From NCBI GenBank assembly GCA_007125875.1, contig SLCI01000177.1:1-12055 (forward strand): a DNA stretch of 12,055 bases. Reading direction: 5' to 3'. The translations under genes were made by a program, and so were the position numbers. The stretch is from Kiritimatiellia bacterium (GTDB lineage Bacteria > Verrucomicrobiota > Kiritimatiellia > SLAD01). Below are positions 6,467 to 12,055 of the stretch, piece by piece; position 1 is the first letter of the stretch; each line of letters starts with the position of its first letter. The notes beneath the pieces were generated by a model. The model did not search any database, was not told where the DNA came from, and saw only the letters and a program-made list of their open reading frames with translations.

Positions 6467-7800
6467 AGGCGCTATTGCAAAAAATAGTGGCCTTGATTCG
6501 TCGCTTCGTCGCGTTTGTGCGCCACGAGTTATGGGAAGTGGACCCGAACGATTTACCCCAACCACGCCGCACGTTGGTCCGTTACTTGCGGATGGCGCAT
6601 TTGGTATTTCGCGGTATTAAACAGGATAAAATTCCCCTGCACGCCTCCGCCCTGACGTTAGGCACGCTGATCTCCATTGTGCCGATCATCGCGATTATGT
6701 TCTCCATGTATCGCGGCTTGGGTGCAGGTCAGGAGGATGTCACCGAGATGCTGGGCGACTGGATGGAAGATATGCCGGCTGAGTTTCAGGAATTCATCCT
6801 GCAAATGATCGAGCAGTACACCCAGGTCAATGTGGCGGCGCTGGGCGGTATCTTCCTGGTGGTCGTGCTCTTCATTGTCATCAAAATGCTGGCCAGCATC
6901 GAGGAGTCGTTCAACGAGGTCTGGTATATTCCGCAGTCTCGTAATCTGCTCCGTAAAATCAGTAACTACATAAGTATCTTGGTGATCGTGCCCATCCTGG
7001 TCGTAGCCGCCAGTGCCGCGACCACATTGGTCGATACGTTTTTCAGCGAACAGTTGGAAGCCGCCGCTTGGATTTGGCGCAGTCTGATTCGATTGGGCCC
7101 CTTGGTGGCGGTGTGGCTGGCCTTCAGCTTCCTCTATATCTTCGTGCCCAATACCCAGGTAAAGTTGGGGCCCGGTTTAATCAGCGGTTTGATTGGCGCG
7201 TTGATGTGGTTGATCTGGCAAAGGATCTACATCGACTTGCAAGTGGGCGTGTCGAAGTACAACGCCATCTACGGCACCTTTGCCTCCGTGCCGATTTTTC
7301 TCGGCTGGCTCTATATCAGTTGGATCATCATCCTGCTCGGCGCTGAAGTGGCCTTTTCCATTCAGAACGCCGAAACCTATAAACTCGAACGCACCGCTTC
7401 CACCGCCAGCACCAAGTCGCGCCTGTTGATCGCGGTGGGCATCATGCAGCAAACCGCTTCCGCCTTGCACGGTAGCCGCAGCGTGTTCCGTGCCAGTGAG
7501 TTTGCCCTGCAAACACACGTGTCGACCCGGCTGGTGAACGAGATTGTGCGCCTGTTTGAACGAGCGGGTTTGCTGGGCGAACTCGCGGATCAGCCCGGCT
7601 CGTATGTCTTGCTGAAAGCGCCGGAACGACTGACGGTCAAAGAAGTGCTCGATACGGTGCTGCAAGACGGGACAGATCCGGAAGCGCTGGGCCTCGATCA
7701 TCTGGAGATCACGGTGCAGCAAGTGATCGCCGATGTGAATACAGGTATAGCCAATAGTTTGGATGATATGACCGTGCGCGATTTGGTCGGGACTTCGTAA
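6463..7800 (+). CDS. YihY/BrkB family inner-membrane protein with C-terminal extension
   Basis: A 445-residue protein. Residues about 45-305 have the YihY/BrkB core, with about six membrane segments: around 62-83, 124-145, 168-190, 210-228, 236-256 and 275-298. Family marks are SFNEVWYIPQSR (149-160), FVPN (227-230) and YNAIYGTFASVPIFLGWLY (266-284), followed by LLGAEVAF. Residues about 310-445 are soluble; around 345-400 they look like a winged-helix-type fold (STRLVNEIVRLFERAGLLGE), an extension found in longer members. The family was once misnamed ribonuclease BN; that activity belongs to another protein, and the true function is not established. The start overlaps the NUDIX stop by 4 bp and the stop overlaps the helicase start by 1 bp, so translation of all three is probably coupled. 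Confidence 0.88.
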   Translation: MKALLQKIVALIRRFVAFVRHELWEVDPNDLPQPRRTLVRYLRMAHLVFRGIKQDKIPLHASALTLGTLISIVPIIAIMFSMYRGLGAGQEDVTEMLGDWMEDMPAEFQEFILQMIEQYTQVNVAALGGIFLVVVLFIVIKMLASIEESFNEVWYIPQSRNLLRKISNYISILVIVPILVVAASAATTLVDTFFSEQLEAAAWIWRSLIRLGPLVAVWLAFSFLYIFVPNTQVKLGPGLISGLIGALMWLIWQRIYIDLQVGVSKYNAIYGTFASVPIFLGWLYISWIIILLGAEVAFSIQNAETYKLERTASTASTKSRLLIAVGIMQQTASALHGSRSVFRASEFALQTHVSTRLVNEIVRLFERAGLLGELADQPGSYVLLKAPERLTVKEVLDTVLQDGTDPEALGLDHLEITVQQVIADVNTGIANSLDDMTVRDLVGTS

Positions 7801-9749
7801 TGGCGGACGCGATGATCGATTTCGAGCGCGCCCTCAATCAGGAGCAGTTGCAAGCGGTTCAGGCACCGGACGGCCCCGTATTGGTGATTGCCGCAGCCGG
7901 TACCGGCAAAACGCGCACGCTCATCTATCGCGTCGCGTGGCTGGCCCAGCAACGTCAGGTCGATCCCCAAAATATCCTGCTGCTCACCTTCACCAATCGC
8001 GCCGCCAACGAAATGTTGGAGCGCGCCCGCGATTTGGTCGGCGATTCGGTTAGCGGCATGTGGGGCGGCACATTCCATCACATGGCCAACCGCATCCTGC
8101 GGCGACACGCCTCCATGATCGGGTACGGCACCGACTACACCATCCTCGACCAGGATGACGCCCGCAGCCTAACCAAGACCTGCGTGCAGGAGTTGAAGCT
8201 CACCGGTAAGCATTTTCCTAAACCCGATGTGTTGCTCAGCATCTTTAGTCTCGCGGCCAACACGCAGCGCAATCCCGAAGCCCTCGCCGCCAACCGCTTC
8301 GCACATACCGACGTGGATGTTGGTGATGTGATCTCCGTCTACAACGCGTACCAGCAACGTAAACGCGATCTCAATGCGATGGATTTTGATGACTTGCTCG
8401 TCAACGGACTGCGCCTATTCGTCGAACACGAAGACTTGCGCGAACACTATCGCGAGCGCTTCGTGCACACGCTGGTGGACGAGTATCAAGACACCAACAC
8501 CATCCAAGCCGCATGGATAGATCTCGTGGCGGGACCTAAAGGAAATCTGTTGGTGGTCGGCGACGACTTCCAGTCCATCTACTCGTGGCGCGGCGCCGAT
8601 TTTCGCAACATCATTTCATTTCCCGACCGCTATCCCGGCACGCACATCTATAAATTGGTCACCAATTATCGCAGCGTCCCGGAAATTCTCGGCATGGCCA
8701 ACGCCTGTATCGCCGGCAACAAGGATCAATTCCAGAAAACGCTCAAGGCCGTGCGCGAACCCTATCAACGTCCGGTGCTAGCCCAAATGCGCGATGGCCG
8801 CGAACAAGCCCAATATATTATTGAGCAAGTCGGGCAGCTACATCGGCAAGGCTACGCCATGCGCGATATCGTCGTGCTCTATCGCTCCCATTTTCACGCC
8901 CTCGAAATGCAGCTCGAGTTGTCCCGCTCCAGCATTCCCTATGTGATCACATCCGGCGTGCGCTTTTTCGAGCAGGCCCACATCAAAGACGTCACCGCGC
9001 TGCTGCGCGTGTTGCAAAATCCGTCGGACGAGCTAGCGTTCCAGCGCTTGCTCGGCATGTGGCCGCGACTCGGCGCCAAGACCACGCTCAAGATTTGGAA
9101 CTTCCTGGGCCGGCGCTGCGATCTTCGTAAAGAAGCGACGCGCCAGCGCGTGGCCGAAAAAATTCCCGCCGCCGCCCGCGAGGCGTGGAACGCGGTCGAC
9201 TTGATCGCATCCGATGTCGAGAAGGACGGCCTGATGGAAGACCCCAGCGAGGTCGTGCACCGTTTCTGTAAAGGTTTCTATGAGCAGTACGCCAACGAAA
9301 CCTTTGATAATGCAGATCGGCGCATGGAAGACATCAATGAGCTGATAGACTACACCAGTCGTTTCCCGTCTATTGAAGCCTTTCTGAACGAAGTGGCGCT
9401 ACTCACCAACTTGGACGCGGATGCGAATCCCGGCGATGAGTCCGATCAGGCGCTTCGCCTCAGCACCGTGCATCAGGCGAAAGGACTGGAATGGCGCGTG
9501 GTGTTTGTCATCTGGATGGCGCAAGGGATGTTCCCGTCCGCGCGCTCGCTGGAGGAGCTCGACGGCGACGCCGAAGAGCGGCGGCTCTTTTACGTGGCGG
9601 TCACGCGGGCCAAGGACGAGTTATACCTTTGCTTGCCCAGTGTGCGACGGCAGCGGGATGGTGGTGTACAATTTCTCAAGCCCTCGTGCTTTATCGAAGA
9701 GTTGTCACCCGACCTGATGAGCAAAGTAAAACGAACCTCGTGGTATTAA
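7800..9749 (+). CDS. UvrD/Rep-type superfamily 1 ATP-dependent DNA helicase
   Basis: A 649-residue SF1A helicase with every expected motif: Q motif LNQEQLQAV (12-20), Walker A AAAGTGKT (31-38), Ia LTFTNRAANEM (62-72), Ib GTFHHMANRIL (90-100), II LVDEYQDTN (225-233), III VVGDDFQSIYSWRGA (252-266), IV LVTNYRS (286-292), V LSTVHQAKGLEW (554-565) and VI EERRLFYVAVTRAKDEL (592-608). Such enzymes move 3' to 5' on single-stranded DNA in repair and replication restart. The protein ends about 40 residues after motif VI and lacks the C-terminal Tudor-like region of PcrA/UvrD, so its length is closer to Rep. No symbol is given, because several paralogues share this plan. ATG 7800 overlaps the preceding TAA (TAATG). 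Confidence 0.93.
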   Translation: MADAMIDFERALNQEQLQAVQAPDGPVLVIAAAGTGKTRTLIYRVAWLAQQRQVDPQNILLLTFTNRAANEMLERARDLVGDSVSGMWGGTFHHMANRILRRHASMIGYGTDYTILDQDDARSLTKTCVQELKLTGKHFPKPDVLLSIFSLAANTQRNPEALAANRFAHTDVDVGDVISVYNAYQQRKRDLNAMDFDDLLVNGLRLFVEHEDLREHYRERFVHTLVDEYQDTNTIQAAWIDLVAGPKGNLLVVGDDFQSIYSWRGADFRNIISFPDRYPGTHIYKLVTNYRSVPEILGMANACIAGNKDQFQKTLKAVREPYQRPVLAQMRDGREQAQYIIEQVGQLHRQGYAMRDIVVLYRSHFHALEMQLELSRSSIPYVITSGVRFFEQAHIKDVTALLRVLQNPSDELAFQRLLGMWPRLGAKTTLKIWNFLGRRCDLRKEATRQRVAEKIPAAAREAWNAVDLIASDVEKDGLMEDPSEVVHRFCKGFYEQYANETFDNADRRMEDINELIDYTSRFPSIEAFLNEVALLTNLDADANPGDESDQALRLSTVHQAKGLEWRVVFVIWMAQGMFPSARSLEELDGDAEERRLFYVAVTRAKDELYLCLPSVRRQRDGGVQFLKPSCFIEELSPDLMSKVKRTSWY

Positions 9750-9750
9750 C

Positions 9751-11514
9751 GTGAATGCGCGCATCGCTATTTTGCTGGGCAGCGTGCTGCTGATCGCAGC
9801 CGCGTCGCTTTGGTCCACCTCCGGCTTCCTGCGCAAGAACGATCAAGCCACCATCCTTGCCGGCGCGGTCGACTGGTCACGTGGCGATCGCCAAGCCTGG
9901 TCACGCTACTATCAGTTCGACAAGACCTACGTCTTGTACGCCTACACGGCCGCCGTACTGAAAATCAATCGGGCCCTTGATCAGCCGGTGGACACCGTGC
10001 GACTCGCCAATCGCTCCGTGGCGCTCGCGTTCTGGTTGGCGCTGTTTGTATTCGTCTGGCGGTATCGACAACAACTGGATCCGCTCATTTTGATCGCCGT
10101 ACTGCTGTCGCCCGCGGTTTTGCTGAACACACAATACGTCAACAGCAGCACGCTTTCGTCGGCGCTGTTGCTGCTCAGTCTTGCAACCGTACGTTCGCGT
10201 TGGGGGATCGTCTTTTTCTTTCTCGCGGTGGGTGCCCGCGCTGATGCGTTGCTCTTGTTGCCGTTATACGGCTGGTTACTGCTGACTTTCCCCGTTTCCA
10301 ATGATTGGAAAAATCGCCCAAAAAGTTTCCAACGATTGGAAAAAATCGCCGAAAAGTTTCCAACGATTGGAAAAACCCGAAAAATTTCTTCCAACGATTG
10401 GAAAATCGTCTTTGCGCTGGCAGCAACGGGCTTGGCGGCCTTCGCCGTCGGTCGGCTCTGGGCGGGCGGTGGTGGCACCGATCTCGATCCCTTCTTCAAC
10501 CTGCGCGTGGCGCTCGGTTACATCGTATTCGGTTTTGGCGGCGCGACATTGGTGTTCTTGTGGCTACTGGGACGCTGGTCGATCCGCGAGGTGGAGCTGG
10601 TCGGTTGGTGGCGGGTGTTGGGTGCGCTGGCCTTTGCGTTGCCGGTCCTCTTCTTCCTGCCGCAACTCCATGCGCCCCGCTATTTTTGGCGGGCGGGCGA
10701 AGCGATTCTGATGGTGGCCGTACTCGCGCCCACGCTCGCTGCGCTGCGTCCGCAGGCTCTGCGCGCGGTGGTGGCGCTGGCGGTGCTGCTGCCGGTGCTG
10801 GTTGGTATACAGATGCCGGTACTCGGGCAAACGCGATTGACGTTGCGTGCCCCGACCTTGTTTCCGAGCGGGGACGGACATTATCCGATGGGCGCGTACG
10901 CGAGTTTTCTGGCGCAGTTCCGGGCGGCGGAGCAGGAGCCGATCGATCATAACCAGCGCGTCTGGTGGGCCGCGCGCGCTACCCCATTTGAGGCCGATGC
11001 GACGGGCCGCTACGCGATTGTGACGACGCCTATGTATGGTTACCTGATGCTGTCCGGCTCGCTGCAAGGGTTGACCGGCGAGGCGCGCTCCTTTCAGCTC
11101 ATGGAGGACAAGGCCCCCTATCTGGATAGCCGCACGTTATCGCGGGCCGACGTGAAGTTTGGTGCGGCGGGCTGGATGCAGGACGTGCTGGAGGAGCCGA
11201 TAGAAGTAGTGTCGCCCGAGTTTGACGGCATCAGCATTTTGCGGTTGGGCGTGGGCGATCACACGTGGGCACAGCGCGCGCGATTGCTGAACGAGATCTT
11301 TGCTGGCGATGAGTACCGAATTGGAGTCGCATCGGAAGTCGTGCCACCAGCGGGGCATCGCGCGATTTGGTTTGCCGAACAAGCCTTTGATCAAGCGCAG
11401 CGCGATCAGAGAACCGGTTGGTATGTCCAGCGTACGGCAAGCACATCTGAGGGCGTGTACGTCGCCTGGGCCGCATTGCCGGATTGGATGTCGGTACGAG
11501 CATTTGAGGAGTGA
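9751..11514 (+). CDS. Polytopic membrane protein, possibly GT-C glycosyltransferase-like
   Basis: A 587-residue protein that I do not recognise as a named family. It has an N-terminal membrane segment (5-22), a polar loop of about 60 residues, then a series of about nine hydrophobic segments to about residue 360 and a soluble C-terminal half. The first large loop (NDQATILAGAVDWSRGD, then FDKTYVLYAYTAAV) and the following RLANRSVALAFWLALFVFVWRY resemble the layout of GT-C/PMT-like glycosyltransferases; this is a topological impression only. Residues 182-218 are encoded by a four-copy palindromic DNA repeat and read as low-complexity SNDWK/FQRLEK/FPTIGK peptide between two membrane segments; this looks like an insertion that kept the frame. 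GTG 9751 begins 1 bp after the helicase stop without a clear ribosome-binding site, which suggests coupling. The 3' half (for example GC-rich 10741-10800) returns to normal composition. Confidence 0.8.
   Translation: MNARIAILLGSVLLIAAASLWSTSGFLRKNDQATILAGAVDWSRGDRQAWSRYYQFDKTYVLYAYTAAVLKINRALDQPVDTVRLANRSVALAFWLALFVFVWRYRQQLDPLILIAVLLSPAVLLNTQYVNSSTLSSALLLLSLATVRSRWGIVFFFLAVGARADALLLLPLYGWLLLTFPVSNDWKNRPKSFQRLEKIAEKFPTIGKTRKISSNDWKIVFALAATGLAAFAVGRLWAGGGGTDLDPFFNLRVALGYIVFGFGGATLVFLWLLGRWSIREVELVGWWRVLGALAFALPVLFFLPQLHAPRYFWRAGEAILMVAVLAPTLAALRPQALRAVVALAVLLPVLVGIQMPVLGQTRLTLRAPTLFPSGDGHYPMGAYASFLAQFRAAEQEPIDHNQRVWWAARATPFEADATGRYAIVTTPMYGYLMLSGSLQGLTGEARSFQLMEDKAPYLDSRTLSRADVKFGAAGWMQDVLEEPIEVVSPEFDGISILRLGVGDHTWAQRARLLNEIFAGDEYRIGVASEVVPPAGHRAIWFAEQAFDQAQRDQRTGWYVQRTASTSEGVYVAWAALPDWMSVRAFEE
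10295..10404. repeat. Four-copy palindromic array, exact 31-bp period
   Basis: A 17-bp palindrome TTTCCAA-N3-TTGGAAA occurs at 10295-10311 (N3 TGA), 10326-10342 (CGA), 10357-10373 (CGA) and 10388-10404 (CGA, first base C instead of T). Start-to-start distance is 31 bp each time. The 14-bp spacers are related to one another (aatcgcccaaaaag, aaatcgccgaaaag, aacccgaaaaattt), so the whole is an imperfect tandem repeat, not a CRISPR. Each unit could fold into a 7-bp hairpin in RNA or single-stranded DNA. It sits wholly within the coding region of the membrane protein, without breaking it. Confidence 0.92.
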
Positions 11515-11561
11515 AGCGTGCCGGATGACTCGTTGCGTTGGATGGGTGCTCTACCACGCCC

Positions 11562-11582
11562 CCAGCGAGCTTGTCTCGCTGG
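11562..11582. repeat. Perfect 8-bp hairpin, CCAGCGAG/CTCGCTGG
   Basis: CCAGCGAG (11562-11569) and CTCGCTGG (11575-11582) enclose the five-base loop CTTGT, 48 bp after the membrane-protein stop. It could end the operon's transcript, but the only T-run (TTTT, 11592-11595) is about 9 nt away, so a factor-dependent terminator, an mRNA 3'-end stabiliser or a REP-like element are all possible. Confidence 0.5.
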
Positions 11583-11651
11583 AGCGGAAGTTTTGGCCCG
11601 TTACCGCCAGCTGGTGAACGAGGATGATGCGTTGCGCGAGAGCAGCGCACG

Positions 11652-11711
11652 CTCCGGTCTCGCTCCCGTCGCGTTCTTTTCATTCTCCCGGCTCGGCGAG
11701 ACCCTCCGGAG
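11652..11711. repeat. Long inverted repeat with bulge
   Basis: GGTCTCGC (11656-11663) pairs with GCGAGACC (11696-11703). Outside it, CTCC (11652-11655) can pair with GGAG (11708-11711) after a four-base bulge on the right arm. The central 32 bases include a pyrimidine-rich TTCTTTTCATTCTCCC run. Confidence 0.45.
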
Positions 11712-11726
11712 GCGGGCAGGCAGCCT

Positions 11727-11760
11727 CGCCCTACCTTCGCGTGATGGGACCGGTAGGGCG
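11727..11760. repeat. 9-bp inverted repeat, CGCCCTACC/GGTAGGGCG
   Basis: CGCCCTACC (11727-11735) and GGTAGGGCG (11752-11760) form a perfect 9-bp stem with a 16-base loop. CCTCCGG stands on both sides (11703-11709 and 11764-11770), so the hairpin may lie inside a larger repeated unit. Confidence 0.5.
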
Positions 11761-11869
11761 AATCCTCCGGATGAGCCGCTGGAGCAAGCAGGGGACCAAG
11801 ATTAGCGTCTGACACTGCGCGCAGCTCTCGGTATCGTTGCAAGCGGGTCGAGTAAGGGTATCCGGGTAA

Positions 11870-11910
11870 GTGTGGCGAGGAAGTGTCTTTACCATGCCCC
11901 CCAGCCACAC
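11870..11910. repeat. 7-bp inverted repeat, GTGTGGC/GCCACAC
   Basis: GTGTGGC (11870-11876) pairs with GCCACAC (11904-11910), with a 27-base loop containing a run of six C. It precedes the first REP-like copy by 11 bp. The stem is short enough to be chance. Confidence 0.3.
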
Positions 11911-11921
11911 CTCTATCACGA

Positions 11922-11949
11922 GTCATGTCGAGCGAAGTCGAGACATCTC
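11922..11949 (+). repeat. REP-like hairpin element, copy A
   Basis: A 28-bp element starting GTCAT and ending ATCTC, with core CGAGCGAAGTCGAG. Outer bases ATGTC (11925-11929) pair with GACAT (11942-11946). It shares 24 of 28 bases with the reverse complement of copy B; the four differences are two pairs of stem bases that change together. Short hairpins of this kind are scattered between genes in many bacteria, often mobilised by RAYT-type transposases; no such transposase is in this window. Confidence 0.65.
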
Positions 11950-11993
11950 AATCCCAACCAGCAGCCGTCATTACGTGGCCCGCATGGCCGAAG

Positions 11994-12010
11994 CATGCCG
12001 CATCGGCATG
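11994..12010. repeat. Perfect 7-bp hairpin between the REP-like copies
   Basis: CATGCCG (11994-12000) and CGGCATG (12004-12010) enclose the loop CAT. It lies in the 78-bp stretch between copies A and B. No T-run follows. Confidence 0.5.
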
Positions 12011-12027
12011 GGCTGTTGGTACTGCAT

Positions 12028-12055
12028 GAGATCCCTCGACTTCGCTCGGGATGAC
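12028..12055 (-). repeat. REP-like hairpin element, copy B (inverted)
   Basis: This is the reverse-complement counterpart of copy A, ending exactly at the window edge. Read on the minus strand it has the same GTCAT start, CGAGCGAAGTCGAG core and ATCTC end. Its stem is ATCCC/GGGAT where copy A has ATGTC/GACAT. The two copies in opposite orientation, 78 bp apart, resemble a paired REP (BIME-like) arrangement. Confidence 0.65.

Larger units (their letters stand above)
11515..11921. other. Gene-free, inverted-repeat-rich spacer
   Basis: No convincing gene lies between the membrane-protein stop and the REP-like pair. The stretch holds several separate inverted repeats, listed individually, plus a diverged direct repeat, TACCACGCCCCCAGC (11552-11566) and TACCATGCCCCCCAGC (11890-11905). 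A 95-codon GTG frame (11518-11805) runs through three of the inverted repeats and has an arginine/proline/serine-rich, unfamiliar translation, so it was not called. No tRNA or rRNA is seen. Confidence 0.6.

Noticed and set aside
5925..6572. 215-codon minus-strand frame over the NUDIX gene
   Set aside because: Arginine-rich, no motif, and entirely antisense to a gene with a complete NUDIX box.
10295..10404. CRISPR array
   Set aside because: The regular repeat/spacer look is misleading: repeats are only 17 bp, spacers are 14 bp and similar to each other, the array lies inside an open gene, and no cas gene is present.
11562..11595. Classical intrinsic terminator of the NUDIX operon
   Set aside because: The stem is good, but the T-run is only four bases long and about 9 nt after the stem; it is kept as a hairpin only.
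11518..11805. 95-codon GTG frame with GAGGAG upstream
   Set aside because: It runs across three inverted repeats, its translation is rich in Arg, Pro and Ser with no recognisable motif, and the GAGGAG is part of the last codons of the preceding gene. A real small protein cannot be fully excluded.
11515..12055. tRNA, transposase or insertion sequence
   Set aside because: No cloverleaf with anticodon arm and CCA end, no transposase-like frame, and no long terminal inverted repeats; only short hairpins are present.

Overview
The window is bacterial chromosomal DNA, densely packed with mostly housekeeping genes. It runs from the 3' end of fabF through eight complete genes to a 541-bp gene-free tail. 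The organism cannot be named from sequence alone. Three hints, a cytosolic-type FabF, an animal-NHA2-like (SLC9B) antiporter and an array of short TTTCCAA-N3-TTGGAAA palindromes inside a coding region, make me lean weakly towards an environmental Gram-negative lineage, possibly in the Verrucomicrobiota/Kiritimatiellota group. The palindrome part of that lean is memory and unverified.

Layout. (1) Positions 1-1365, plus strand: fabF C-terminus, then an NHA/SLC9B-type cation:proton antiporter 12 bp later. (2) Positions 1366-3606, plus strand: a two-gene accessory module, visibly less GC-rich than the rest. It consists of an AbiEi-like winged-helix protein and a GSU2403-like (AbiEii-related) nucleotidyltransferase-fold protein, 2 bp apart. 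It has its own strong-looking promoter buried in palindromes and a probable intrinsic terminator. This is best read as a type IV toxin-antitoxin/abortive-infection-like cassette inserted between core genes. (3) Positions 3651-5821, minus strand: a dGTP triphosphohydrolase-like HD enzyme followed by trpD, 26 bp apart. (4) Positions 5909-11514, plus strand: a tight operon of a NUDIX ADP-ribose pyrophosphatase-like enzyme, a YihY/BrkB membrane protein, a UvrD/Rep-type helicase and a polytopic membrane protein. The junctions overlap by 4 bp, overlap by 1 bp, and are separated by 1 bp. (5) Positions 11515-12055: no convincing gene, but a series of inverted repeats ending in two inverted copies of a REP-like hairpin element.

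The most unusual signals are the exact 31-bp-period palindrome array inside the last membrane-protein gene (10295-10404), the near-leaderless, palindrome-embedded promoter of the AbiEi-like module (1479-1519), and the REP-like pair with compensatory stem changes at the right edge (11922-12055). The dGTPase/trpD operon and the NUDIX operon are divergent and share the short region 5822-5908, where promoter elements for both directions overlap.
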